A DNA stretch of 64,000 nucleotides, taken from Eucommia ulmoides. Lineage: Eukaryota > Streptophyta > Magnoliopsida > Garryales > Eucommiaceae. The notes below the pieces were generated by a model, which was not told the origin of the DNA, did no database searches, and worked only from the letters and a program-made list of their open reading frames with translations. The DNA lies in contig CM028325.1 in NCBI GenBank assembly GCA_016647705.1, forward strand, positions 28,934,474-28,998,473, in the 5' to 3' direction. This document shows, piece after piece, positions 25,661 through 38,290 of this stretch. Position numbers and translations under genes: made by a program. Numbering within the stretch: the first letter of the stretch is position 1; every line of letters begins with the position of its first letter.

Positions 25661-27882
25661 ATTTCCCAAGAGGGGGGGTGAATTGGGTTTTGACAAATAA
25701 TTCGTTATTTAAAATCTACTCAATATAAACTAAGTGTTAATGTGATTAAGTGCACAACGGATATTCAAACAAGAGTAATAATCACAAACACAAATATATG
25801 CGAAAATGTAAAAAGTAGAGTTAGAGAGATTGACACCGGTATTTTATAGTGGTTCGGCAAACGCCCTTTGCCTAGTTCACTCTCCCGAGCTCCTTCAAGG
25901 ATTTCACTATCTTTAATCTTCTTACGAGTGAAGAACAAACCGTTTTAGTCGTCGCTTGAGAAGTACGTATCTCAAGTCTTTATAATTTAGAGTGAATATA
26001 TTACACTCACAAATCTCTCCTCTTGAGTAAAATCCTTACTCAAGATTTACAATAAAAATCTCACTGTCTCACAAAATGGAACTTCAACACTCACAAGATG
26101 TAGAACTCAAGAATCTATGTGAGTGAAGCAAATACAACAAACACTCAAGAAATATGAATCAAGAAATAGTATAAGTGTTGTTGGATAGATTTTAGCTTGG
26201 AAGCCTTTGGTAGTATCTCTTTGATCTTTGTAATTCACTTGATTGATACTTTGATAGCTTAATTTCCTCCAACAATCTTCTCTCATTTTATAGATGTAGG
26301 GAACGTAGGAGGATATATCATTTGAAGAACTTGAGAGTAAGTGACCGTTTGAAAATCTTCTTCAAATCTCAACATTCAAATTGCATAAGCTCCTTTCTAT
26401 TATCTCCGCAGATTTGTCAAGATTATTTTTCCTTTTTCAAACCTTATTTAATGTTTAGATAGTACAATTAAATGTAAATGACCCATGGTCCATTCATGTC
26501 TTTGAGGTAGTGGAAAATTACAACCATATATCATATATACAATGTATATAAATGAGTATGAGTAGTAACAATGATTGTAGACAAAACATGATAGAGTTAT
26601 TCAAAGTTGGATATGAATCATTGAATGTTAGGTTCCTCAACTTTGAAATATGCAGCAAGTTTATTCAAGATAAGATGTCATTCACATTTGTGGAAGATAA
26701 GGTATGGGTTTGCATTAATTAAGTTACCCTACCACTAAGTCAAAATGATATATTTGTATTCCCCCTTGGTTATCTTGACAAATTCAAGATTTATACTTAT
26801 ATATTTATATAATTATGAATTTGATCATTCATATAGATAATGTATAATGTATATCATACATTTATACAATCCAATTAAGCACATACAAGTATTTAAAGTA
26901 TTTGAATACTTAGAATTTATTTAGCATGATGAAAATAGATTTTTCATACCCTTTGAGTCAATTTGCCAATTAATCATAGATATAATGATAAACATATATA
27001 TCATGTAGACATGTTAAACTAACATCACATGACATGATTTGAACGTTCTGAACAAAATATGATATGCAAATCCAAATTTGAGTTTATGATAAAATTCTGC
27101 AGTTTGAGTTTTAAAAAGTTTCAAGATGTTTTGATCAATTTCTTTTTAATTCAACATTGTATTGATCAAATTGAATGATGAAAATAAGTTATATAATCAT
27201 TATAAGACATATGAATCATCATACATTAATTAAAACAAACATACGACGCCAAAACGTGAAGTCGAAAACAGAACAGGGGAGAGAAAGTAAGCTTGGAAGT
27301 AATCGACTATTTCTAGCATAAGTAGTCGACTACTTATACTACAATCCCTGGGGCATGACGTTTTCGTCCGTTTTGGATTTTTGGTTTTAGAGTATAATCG
27401 TTTATCATTATAAACACTTTATAAAGCATGTAACAATTATTATCATGATGTTTATATGATTCAAAAACTCAATATACCTTTTGATCATATTAAGAACATA
27501 AAATTCCGATTTCACATAATTATGATCAATAAGTGTTTTTTCTGATATAGCATGTAATGATCAAACGCATACTTCACATTGTAATATATAAGTATATTGG
27601 ACATGAGAAGATCAGTATATCAAAATTATGAACACATACGGTATGTGTGTGTCATATAGAGTTCCGAGTTCAATATCCCGCGAGTATTGTCGAAATGAAA
27701 ATTTGCTTTAATGTAAATCATACATTTTCGACTTGATTTCGTTTTCATGATATGTTTTGATGGTGTTTGGATATTCTATATTCAAAATTATCGTTAGTAT
27801 ATTTAAAACGTCAAATGTATGTGTTATCGTCAAAATCACTTTAATCTGAGAATCCTATGATTGAAACTGCTTAGGCTAACAC
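25661..27882. mobile_element. Unclassified insertion inside the LINE, family of 60823
   Basis: It interrupts the LINE between the EN and RT regions. The left junction is followed by CCCAAGAGGGGGGGTGAATT and, some 180 bp on, by TAGTGGTTCGGCAAACGCC and CTCCCGAGCTCC. The same order of motifs occurs in the insertion at 60823. The remaining 1.9 kb is AT-rich without ORFs and includes TCGACTA repeats near 27300. AGGC occurs at both junctions and may be a short target duplication. It resembles LTR-type sequence read in reverse, but I cannot assign it. Confidence 0.5.
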
Positions 27883-28191
27883 TCTTCATACTTCGATATT
27901 TTTACCATTCTTTATAAGTTATTTTCTTGTTCCGAATACTTTTTGGACCTCTTCATTCTACCACCAACTTTCTTTATATCGTGGTCCTCCTCCTTTACAA
28001 ACTCTTAAAAGTTTTCTTCTTATCTCTCTAATACGACTTACTATATCGATCCACATTTTATTCACATCCTCATGTCTCTTCCATAACTCATCATTGTTAA
28101 TTTTATTCTTAAACAACTCCATATTTTCACCTCTTAGATCTTTCCAATGTATCATTGTCTGCCTATTTATCTTAGACTCCCGTTTTCACTC

Positions 28192-29138
28192 CTAAAACTT
28201 CAGATCGGTTACCATTAGTCTTTGTTGGGTAGCAATACTATCTTCGGGTATGACTTTATAATCCTTACATATTAAACGATCACTCGTTCTAGTAAGGACA
28301 AAATCTATCTTACTATTCCTCTGACCACTCTTAAATGTGATAAGGTACTTATCTCTCTTCCTGAAACATGTATTTAGAAGAACTAAATCATACGCCATAG
28401 TAAAATCAAAAATCATCTCACCCGTTACATTTTTCCCCCCAAATCCATAATCACCATATACTTTCTCGAAAGTCTCTCTTTCCTTCCTAAAATGTCCATT
28501 CAAGTCTCCCCTAATAAATAGTTTCTCTTGGTTAGGTATACTTTGAACGACTTCGTCCATCTTTTTCCAAAATTCTCATCTAACATTTTCTTACAGTCCA
28601 ACTTGAGGAGTATACACACTAATAACGTTAATCACTTTCTCTGCAATTACCAATTTCATAACCATCATCCTATAGCCAATTCTCCTAATATCAACAATGT
28701 TATCCTTTAAATCCCTATCTACCATGATGCCCACCCCTTCCTATGTTTGTCATTCCCCGTATACTATAATTTATACCCCGTACTCTCATTGTCTTTAGAT
28801 CTCTCTCCAACCCACTTAGTTTTCTACAAGTATAGAATACTAATCATCCTCTTACTTATCACGTCGACCAATTCTCGAGTTTTACCCATCAGCGTTCCTA
28901 TATTATTCCAAGTTGCCAACCTAAGGCTATTTTCGTGGACTAACTTCTTTATCCGTACCCATCCACCATAATACGACAACTCTCTCTCATTTGACACCAT
29001 ATCCGGGAGAAAACACGGTGCGTCACTTCCGAGCGACGCCCTAGCCCACCCTCTCTCATTATTCACAACATCTGGGTGGTGAAAATATAGCACTTCGCTA
29101 ATAGGAAATGCCCCAACGTTTAATGTATTTGGATTCAT
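28192..29138 (-). pseudogene. LINE endonuclease domain remnant
   Basis: Two open segments (29138-28824 and 28560-28192) plus a linking frame-shifted stretch carry motifs of LINE AP-endonucleases: RLATWNNIGTLMGKTREL near the start, then FIRGDLNGHF, NTCFRKRDKYLITF, KIDFVLTR and LMVTDL. It belongs to the LINE ending at 23667. Confidence 0.8.
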
Positions 29139-29230
29139 ATCATAAACGTTCTGACAAAGTTTTGTACTACTTGTCAGCTACCTAACGCAACCATCTTGCC
29201 TTATTCGGGCTTGGGACTGACTATGTGTAA

Positions 29231-29874
29231 AGAATAAAGTATCGAACACCCATAGTTGAAAGTGCCTCTAAAGTGCCCGGATCTGGTCAGAATGATCAAA
29301 TTAAATATGAATTTGCACACTAAAGTTGATATTAACAATCTGTCAAAATCTGTCATCAGGTTTGTTTTCTTTTTTTGTTATACTAGTCAAAATTTATCAT
29401 CAGGTGAAAGAATTAACAATCAACAAGTGTATAACTTGGACAAATAAATTGGTTAAATGAGGTGAGAAATGTTCAATTAAATACAAACCTGAAACTTTAG
29501 AATATAAAATGATGAAGTCAAAATATTAAGATGTAAAACACAACAAATTTAATACTTTGAGGGTGAAAGTGTAATTTAGTCAATAAAACCTTCCACCACA
29601 AAATTCGAATCTGCTCCCAAAAAAAAATTAAAAAAATTGTTCTTTATATTTTTAAGAAAGAATAATATGGGTAAAAGTTGAATTTCTAATCTTTAGCCTT
29701 TGTTCACAAATTGGATAAACTTAAGGGGCTACTTACAAAGGCCAACAATAGGAGGAAGATTCACTAGCTTAGCATAGTTGATTCCCTAAAAATCATGGCA
29801 CATATTAAAAATTATTATTACACACACACACACACACACACACAATACTCTTATGGGGAGCTTTAATTTGGTAG
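29231..29874. other. Spacer between LINE and foldback arm, with (CA)n
   Basis: No gene is visible. The stretch contains a (CA)n microsatellite at 29819-29843. Confidence 0.6.
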
Positions 29875-30295
29875 TACCTGAGGAATGGTGAGGGTAGGGA
29901 TTAAATAAGGGGGAATCGAGGATATAAACCCCGGTTTTAAGTTATGGTGGTGGGGAGGGTGTTGAAGCCGGTGTTATGAACACCAGCTTAAGTGGATTTA
30001 GAAAAAAAAAATAACAATATTGACCTTTTTTGTATTTGAGTTATTTACGAAATAAATATACTTTTATTTTATTTTTCTTCAGAAAATAGGCATTTCTCAT
30101 CTTATTTACACACACACAAGCCATTAGGGTTGGTATCCATGGGTACCAAAACCTGGGATTACCAACTCTGGGTATTAAAAAACCCAAGTGTGGTATACCC
30201 AGTATTCACAACTCCGGGTATGCGGTATTTTTTTTTTTAAAATTAGACCTGGAGTTCGTAACCCCGGGTATGACTTCAAATTTATGTTTGAATTT

Positions 30296-30317
30296 CAAAT
30301 GGTAATATTACCATTTG
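30296..30317. repeat. 22-bp perfect palindrome in left TIR
   Basis: CAAATGGTAAT joined to ATTACCATTTG. The counterpart in the right TIR (52872-52893) is CAAACGGTAAT joined to ATTACCGTTTG. Both halves changed together, so each copy stays a perfect palindrome. Confidence 0.9.
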
Positions 30318-30884
30318 CAACTGCCGTTTGCAATTGCAAAGCTATAAGTGCAGCAACTTTGCTTTGCAGATTGCAAAGCCATGTAGCTTTGCAGTCTACA
30401 AAGTTAGCCCCAGGGTTACGGACCTCGAGTCCTTTTTAAATTTTAAATTAGGACCCGGGGTTCATAACCCCGGGTCCTTAAGGGCTATAAATACCTGGGG
30501 GTTCGCAACCCTAGGGTAAGTGTGAAAAACTACCTTAGTTCATTTTTCCTTCTCCTTCCTCCGATTTCTCCTTTCTTCTTCCTTCCTCCTTCCTCTCGGC
30601 AGTTTGTTCATCAAGGATTTTACAACTTCTTCATCCTGCTATAAAGGTAAGTTCATTTTAGTTTTTTTTTTTTTTTTTTGTTTAATTTATTTGTTAGTTT
30701 GATTAGTATGTTTTTTTATTTGTTTAATTATTTAATTTGTTTGTTAGTTTGTTTGTTTTGTTAGTTAGTTAGTTTACTTGTTTAATTTGTTAGTTAGTTA
30801 GTTAATTTAATTTGTTAGTTTAGTTGTTTAATTTGTTAGTTAGTTGATTAGTTTAATTTGTTAATTTAATTGTTTAATTAAAAA

Positions 30885-31560
30885 CTATGTACTTTGGCCC
30901 CTCAATGTTTGAGCAAATTACACATGTGTGAAAAAATATAAATTATAAGATATTGTTTTAAAAAAATTGTTAGTTAGTTAGTTTGAGTTTAATTTGTTAA
31001 TTTAGTTATTTAATTAAAAAATGTGCACTTTGGCCCCTCAAAGTTTGACAAATTACACATGTAAGAAAATATAAATTATAATATATTGTTTTAAAAAAAT
31101 TGTTAGTTAGTAAGTTTGTTTGTTTAATTTGTTAATTTAGTTGTTTAGTTAATTTAATTTGTTAATTTAGTTGTTTAATTAAAAAATATTCACATTGGCC
31201 CCTCAAAGTTTGACAAATTACACATGTGGAAAAATATAAATTATAATATATTATTTTTAAAATAAATTGTTAGTTAGTTTAATTTGTTAATTTAGTTATT
31301 TAATTAAAAAATGTGCACTTTGGTCTCTCAAATTTTGACAAATTACACATGTGGAAAAATATAAATTATAATATATTGTTTTAAAAAAAATGTTAGTTAG
31401 TTAGTTTGAGTTTAATTTGTTAATTTATTTGTTTAATTAAAAAATGTGCACTTTGACCCCTAAATATTTGATCAAATTACACATGTAGGAAAATATAAAT
31501 TAAAATATATCCTTTTAAAAAAATTATTACTTAGTTTGTCAGTTTAATTGTTTAATTTGT
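30885..31560. repeat. Subterminal tandem array in left MULE TIR
   Basis: About five diverged units of 125-165 bp, each with GCACTTTGGCCCCTCAAAG, a CAAATTACACATGTG box, an AAATATAAATTATAATATAT stretch and runs of TTAGTTAGTTTAATTTG. Inverted copies of the same unit (about three) occur at 52210-52500 in the other TIR, so unit number differs between arms. Confidence 0.85.
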
Positions 31561-31922
31561 TAGTTAGTTTAATTTTTTAATGTGTTTGGAAAAATTATTT
31601 TATTATTTTTAAATAAATATATTTTAGGCTTTCAATATTTTTAAATAAATTTTAGTCCTTCAATTAAAATCAAATTAATTGAATCTATCGAGTTGATATT
31701 AACTTTGACGTGAAATTTATATTCGATTCAGAGTTAAAGTTAATTAAATTATTGAATAAATTAAAAATAAATAAAATCATAAGGATTGAAAATAAATTAC
31801 TCAAAAATATAAAAATGAACAATATAAACAAATGGTATATGAACATACTTTTGTGATTGAGTTTTAGTTGACGATTTTTTTTATTTGTTTTGTTTTGGCT
31901 TGTGAAATGATAGCCGCTTGAA

Positions 31923-34900
31923 ATGGAGAACGTGAGGTTGTTATTGTATTGGGGGTGGTAAAATATTGGAAGATACTGAGTTTGAAGCTTCTTATAGTAC
32001 TTCATCTATAAAATTTTTGGTTGTCCGCAAGGGAACAATCTTAAACGAATTAATTGAGATGCTAAGACCGTGTATTCTTGAGGATGGGCTAATGGAAATT
32101 TGAAATTAAAATGTAGGATGCCGATGGCTTTTATCGGGAATTTTTTTAAATATACCTTATTTTCTATCGGGTACGACTCAAAATTACACCAAGTGTTTGA
32201 GTTATCTCTTTACATACCCTTGCTTCTTGCTGTTGAGGCGTATGTAAAAGTAGAACGAGTATTTGATCACTGTCCGAATTTTTTTCTCTAAACTGGTCAT
32301 TTTATCCACTTGATGACTCAGAGTTTTAATCCGTACAATACCCAATCTGACGGACAATTTGTCGGCTATAATATTCCCATATCGCACCCCAAGCAGTCTA
32401 GTTTAATTACACTGTCCCACTCCCTACATTCCAGAATAATATTATTACCACAGTATTCCTATGCCGCAAGCCCAATTAGTTGAGTCTAATTACACCGTCT
32501 CACCCCTACATTACAGAATAAGATCATTCTTATAATATGATTGATCGTGATCATGGCACCAGTTTTGCTATTCCACATCATCATTACTCACTTGATGACT
32601 CAGAGTTTTAATTCGTACAGTACCCAATCTGACGGACAATTTGTTGGCTATAATATTCCCATATTGCACCCCAAGCAGTCCAATCTAATTACACTGTCCC
32701 ACCCCTACATTCCAGAATAATATCATTCCCACAATATTGCTATGCCGCACGCCCAATTAGTTGAGTCTAATTACACCGTCCCACCCCTACATTCCAGAAT
32801 AAGATCATTCTTATAGTATGATTGACCGTGATATGGCACTACTTCTGCTATTCTACATCATCATTATTCGCCAAGTAGTTCACCACAAGACAATACAAGT
32901 AATTATGGAGGTGAGTTAAATGTAGTTGATAGTCGTCACGATGTGTCAAAAGAAGAGTTAGATGCGGATGTTGCGTTGGAGCCAGAGGAGAATGATGGAG
33001 ATGGAGATGAAGATCTAGATACTGGGTCTAGCGGGTAAGGGAGTCAGAGTTGACAATTGAAGTTGGACAGGGTTATTCTATTTTTTAATAAGTTGGACTG
33101 GGGTGACGACGATAATATGGCGAAATACGAGTTGAACTTGTGGAAGAATTTCTAAACAACGGAGATGGACGAATTTTATATCAGTATGGTCTTTAAGGAC
33201 AAGAAATATGTCCAAGAGGCCATAGAATATTACCACGTCATGAAAAACAAAGAGTTTTGTGTAGGGAAAACGAACAAAAATGTCTAATTGGTTAAATGAT
33301 TGTATGGATGCGGTTGGAGGTTGCAGGCAATTATGAAAAAGAGCCACCGTATGTTTCAGATTACGTAGTACGAGGGGCAGCACACATGTTTCTATAATCA
33401 TACGGCTTTAGATCATAAAAATTTGAATGCTAGTGTCATTTCGAACTTAATACTTGAACAAGTCGAACAGGATCTAGAATTGAAGATGGGAGTTAATGTG
33501 GCTTACTTGAAGGAGTCTCAGGGATTCACCATCTCCTACGGAAAAGTTTGGTTGGCTAGATCTAAATCCATCGAGACCTTGTTCGGAGATTGGGACAAAT
33601 CATATCAGAAGTTGTCGAAATTTATGATCACGTGCAGCACTACAATCCGGGTACGATTGTCGAGTGGAGCACTGTTCCGACTGATATGCCTGACTACATG
33701 ACGTTCGACATGGTGTTTTGGGCATTCAAATCTTCAGTTGACAGATGGCGTTATTGTCAGTCTATTCTCACGATTAACGGGACTCACTTGTATGGTAAAT
33801 ACGAGGGAAAAATCTTAATTGCCATTAGAATGATGTCGTCTAACAAGTATTATCTTTTGACTTTCATCATCGTACCAACAGAGGACTACCGCTGCTGGCG
33901 ATGGTTTATCTACATGCTTAAGCGCCATGTTGTCGGAGATCGTCCTAAGGTGATATTGATATTTGACAGACATGGGGGCATTACTAGTGCAATTGACAGC
34001 CTGTGACTTAATCAACAGAACGAGCCCGCCTGATATCATCGATTTTCTTTGCGGCACCTTTGCAGCAATTTCAATAAGGGCACTAAAAATCAACAACTGA
34101 AATATCTTACTTGGAATACGGGCGTTGCAACACAAATTCGGAAATACGATGCATTCATGGAAGAGATAAAAAAAAAATTGATGTTGGGGCGCATAGGTGG
34201 TTGAACAGTATTCCAGCTTACAAATGAACTAGGGCACACGACAATGGTAAGCGTTAGGAAGTGATGACGACCAATTACGCTGAGGTATTTAACAACTGCT
34301 TGAAGGATGCAAGAAATGTTTCAATTAGTGCATACGTGAAGATTACTTTCTACATGATGGTTAAATACTTTAATATTGGTCGACAAAAAGCTCTAAAGGA
34401 CTCAGCTGATGGTTACCTATACGCTAAACACGTCATTGAAAAAATATAGAAATCTCAAGACAAATCTAAAACATACAAGATTCAATTATTCAATCGGTAA
34501 ATCACTATTTTTTTTTTACGTTAGATATAATTGTTGCCACACATAATTTAATTAAATATAATTTTTTTTTCTTTTAGAGAGAATACAATCTATCACGTCA
34601 AAACTAGAAAGACTCTTACTGGGGGCCTTATCGTTCACTCCATCACTTTAGGGGATAACACTGATTGCACATGTGGGAAGTATAAAATTTGGCGATATCC
34701 ATGCTCCCATATGCTTTTGGCCACCGAGTATAATGGCATTGATGTGTTCTGCTATATTGCAGCTGAGTACACAGTGACGAATTAATTGATGGCATGGGAG
34801 TTATCGTTTCAATCGATTATTCACGAGGACTACTAGTCACAGATTAATTGTTCGAACCTTATTCCAGACCATAATAGACTTCGAGTTATGCAGCGTGGAC

Positions 34901-35034
34901 GACCAAAATCCACTCGTATTCAAAACGAGATAGATGAGTCACGAAGAACAATGACAAATCAATGTGGTTTGTATTCCCAAACTGAACATGATAGGCAAAG
35001 GTGTCCATCTCGACCCTGCCATACTCCCAATTAA
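31923..35034 (+). pseudogene. MuDR-type MULE transposase, degraded
   Basis: An ATG at 31923 opens MENVRLLLYWGGKI, like the N-terminal PB1-type domain of MuDR proteins. A repetitive linker (32308-32870) and an acidic stretch (32940-33030) follow. Next come the MuDR DNA-binding region and the catalytic core VFWAFKSSVDRWRYCQSILT to FDRHGGITSAI (33700-34000), then TTNYAEVFNNCLKDAR (34265-34320). After an intron (34498-34577) come the SWIM finger CTCGKYKIWRYPCSH and a C-terminal RGRPKSTRIQNE plus zinc-knuckle-like tail ending at 35034. Several stops and frameshifts break the frame. The first catalytic Asp, normally in IDGTHLYG, reads INGTHLYG, so the core would be inactive even if joined. Confidence 0.9.
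32308..32871 (+). repeat. 282-bp tandem duplication in transposase linker
   Basis: The segment starting CACTTGATGACTCAGAGTTT at 32308 recurs at 32590, a period of 282 bp (94 codons), so the duplication preserved the reading frame. Each unit itself contains two related blocks encoding NYTVPPLHSRI-like and HPKQS-like peptides. It forms a Pro/Ser/Tyr-rich linker. Confidence 0.85.
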
Positions 35035-36188
35035 TCTTGTTGGTTTATTGTAATGAATGTTTATGCTACTTTATTTGTTTCATATGCCAACTTTATGTAT
35101 CATAAATTCCATGCACTTGTCGAAGACATATATTCATAATGAATGTTAATTTTTTGTTTATAAATGTGATTAAATTTTAATTTCATACTAATAAATTTGA
35201 CACAAGTGCTGGAGGAAAAAATTTCAATTATGTCTGAGCTTGGGCCCGTAGATCCTTCAATTCTACACTCATAGATTAAGCACAAGTCTACATTAGTTTG
35301 GATAAGACAAGTAATATTTAAGCTATTACATTAATTTTTTTATTTTAGTTTTTTAAAATTTTTATATTATTTATTGTGTCTTAATTAATTTTTCAGGATA
35401 CTGGCTCGCTTGACTGTCTTGGAGTTAATGTTGGGGGATGGAGAGAAGACACCCCCGATTGAGTTATAGAGTTGATAGAATCGGCCGGTTTGTACGACCC
35501 TTTCAGGCTATGGCCGAAGCGGTTCGATAGGTGCCTCACAATCGCGTTGGTAGAAAGATGGTTTCCGGAGACGCACACTTTTCATCTACCCGTTGGAGAA
35601 GTGACCATCACGCTACAGGATATGATTGTCTTTGACTGGTACCACTAGAGGATAAGATAAGGAATGGCAGTTTGAAGCTCAATTGGCTACGAAGAACCTT
35701 CGATGAAGTTCCTGAATATGCCGATAAAGAGGTTATGGATTGCTACGCACGTGCGTATTACTTGATTTTGCTTGGCATGATGTTACTGCCAGATAAATCC
35801 CAGAACATAGTGAAGCTAGCCAACCTCCCACTACTCCGCGACTTGACACCTTCTATCAAGTATAGCTGGGGCAGTGCAACACTAGCGGTCCTGTACCTCC
35901 AGCTATGCAAGGCACCGAAGGGCATGGAGAAATACATAGTCGGGTGCCTATTTTTGTTGGAGTGTTGGGCCTGAGAGCGGTTCCCAAGGCTTCAACTTAC
36001 CGTTATCCCTCTCCCCGATTATAATGAATCATTCGGGCCGTTGGAGATCAGAGACTTCAGGTTCCCACCCGCTCTTAGGGGTTGTTGGTAAGTAATTAGT
36101 AATTTTTTTATTTCATCATGTAATGGATATTTATTAATATTTAGTTAAACTTATCGTTTATATTTTTGGTGGACAAATAGACCCTTGA

Positions 36189-37765
36189 TGTAACGACTCG
36201 GTTCTCTAGGACTGCCACTTGGTTTCTCCTACAGACAATTCAACCCCAAATATTTCACTATTTATAAATAAATTAGTATTATTATTAATTCAACTCTGAT
36301 ACTATCCTATAATGGCCTGGTTTCCCAGGGCCGCCACTCGATTTCTCCTTTCGGAGAATTAACACTAAAACCGAACGACCAATATTTTTATTCTATAAAA
36401 TTAGATAAATTTTACAATGTGATAGTGACAATTAAAATTTGTTGATTTATCGAATCAATTTTACAACGGTGAATAATCAATACAATTATTTGAAATTCAA
36501 ATATAACTACTATTGGAATACAGGTAATTAAGTCCATTGAAAATTTGGGGGTCAAACATGTAAGAAAAATAGTTTCAAAATAAAAAGATGTCATTCAATT
36601 TTCTTTTGACGTTATTCAATTGTGCTTTGATTTCAAACAGTAGGTTGAAAAGGCTAATTCATTTTTATTTTCAGGCTTTTTTTTTTCCTTTTTTTTTTTC
36701 TGTTTGAAACAATAAACGACAATATCTATTTTCAACCATTTTTTTATTTTTATTTTTTTTGGGAATGGGATAATAATATTTTGGATTATAAAAATTTGAG
36801 AAATTTTATAAATACACGACGATAATCATAATCATCGAATTAACGCGTCAATCTTGCAATTGCAAATATTAAATACAACTATTACAAATTAAATAGAATT
36901 TCAAATAAAATTCATATCATCGTTTCATTCTCACCTGCCCTACAATAAAAAAACGTAGGGTTGTGAGCTAATACTCAGTAGAATTTCAATCCCTCTAATA
37001 CGTGCATTTAATTAATACACCAAATAAAACACGTAGGCATGATTTTCACATAATTTTCACGTAATCATAATTATTTCAAGGGGATTAACACTTATAATTC
37101 AACAACACTAATAACATAAATCTCACAATAGAGAAATTAAATACATATATTAAAAGAGTTAAAAATTATACCTGAAATCTGAAACCGAAATATATTTTCC
37201 ACATAAAAATATTCTGAAATATACTACTGATTGAGTTTTAACAAATATATGTTTTTCTTTCCTAATCTTGCGGCTTACTCCTTCCTTTTTAAACATGAAA
37301 ATGACACTCCAACCTTTACTTATTTATTATTATTATATTTCTTCTCATTCCATAAAACATACAGGTGGCATATATTTTTATATATATAGGCACAAATAAG
37401 ATCAACAAGTGGCCAAGATTTTTTCTTCTTTTTTTTCTATTTTTTTAATTCACGGCCATAATTCAATTTCTTAATAGTTAAGGATTAAAAATTACACTTA
37501 ACCCCCATAATTATAAAGTAATTCATATTAATCTCAATAATTATATTTATCTTCTCAAAATTATCAAATATTTATTATAAATTTTTAAAATATACAAAAT
37601 CGTCCCCAAAAATATTAAAATAATATTTTAAAAAATATAAATTTAACATTTAACTCCAAAAATGATCAAGTATATATTTATACCACAAATTTACAAAATC
37701 GTCTCCAAAATATTAAGCTTATATAAAATAATATTTTTCAAAATATAAATTTTCGGGGTCCTATA
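36189..37765 (+). mobile_element. Solo LTR (TGTAACGAC family), TSD CTTGA
   Basis: It starts TGTAACGACTCGG and ends GGGGTCCTATA. CTTGA flanks both sides (36184-36188 and 37766-37770). The 1577-bp body is AT-rich and contains the GCTCACAACCC-type block (minus direction at 36957) also seen in the solo LTR at 60894. The terminal CA is mutated. It sits in an intron of the PMD gene. Confidence 0.8.
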
Positions 37766-38290
37766 CTTGAATTCAATTTGGAAAACGTACCAATGCACAA
37801 TTTGTTGGTCTATCGCGATCAGTTAGATCGGTTGCAGAATGAAGAGATCAGTTATTTATTTACGTCGACATATTTATTTATTTATATATTTTTTTGATAG
37901 GTCATTTGGATGTCTTATCTCCTGTTGACTTTATCTCCATATACTAGAGATGAGGAAGATATATGGATGGCAACGCTGCCTCTCATCTACTACGAGATTG
38001 TCAAGTACACGTATCCCCTACGCGTGCTACGATAGTTTAGTTATCGACAACGGATTCCTCAGCCGTGTATTATGGATAGGAAGTTACACAATACTAGTTG
38101 GAGAGGACACTACGGTGCGAGTTGGACTGTGAAGCGAGTTGGACTGTGAAGTACCAACAACATATAGTTGTGTGGAATAGATGGCGAGCACCAGATTTGG
38201 GTAGCTTCGAGAAAGGGATAGGGGTTGACCATGAATATATGGACTGATATTGGAATATCACACAAAGGTTCTTGGTCAACCCGGGGTACC

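Larger units (their letters stand above)
23667..29230 (-). mobile_element. RTE-type LINE retrotransposon, degraded
   Basis: On the minus strand the 5' part contains an apurinic-endonuclease-like region (29138-28192) with RLATWN, GDLNGH and KIDFVLTR. The middle part holds reverse transcriptase (25272-24829) with [19 protein letters not shown] and [11 protein letters not shown]. The YADD-like box survives as FADN near 24600. The C-terminal part (24287-23832) has WLKWRS, GSKCWAIK and MRMLRWM. The 3' end is a (TTG)n tail (plus strand AAC repeats at 23667-23680), as in plant RTE-clade LINEs. The frame is broken by several shifts and stops and by a 2.2 kb insertion at 25661. It cannot encode an active protein. 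Confidence 0.85.
23493..30036. repeat. Foldback arms flanking the LINE (23493-23666 and 29875-30036)
   Basis: The arm beginning GGCCAATATTGTTATTTTTT at 23493 and running to the GG(T) before the LINE tail is the reverse complement of 29875-30036. The arms interrupt the left MULE TIR, and the LINE lies between them. This looks like a separate foldback element that inserted in the TIR and was then hit by the LINE. I could not read a target duplication at its outer edges. Confidence 0.65.
30040..31795. repeat. Left long terminal inverted repeat of the MULE (inner part)
   Basis: Its reverse complement is found at 52010-53160. It begins with GC-rich palindromic units of the type CCCGGGGTTCATAACCCCGG, continues through a TTTGCAGATTGCAAAGC block and a polypyrimidine stretch, and ends in an AT-rich tandem array. 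The transposase ATG lies about 130 bp further in, so this arm probably also carries its promoter. Confidence 0.85.

Noticed and set aside
28528..28971. Plus-strand ORFs over the LINE endonuclease
   Set aside because: They are complements of the minus-strand LINE frame, which carries the recognisable endonuclease motifs.
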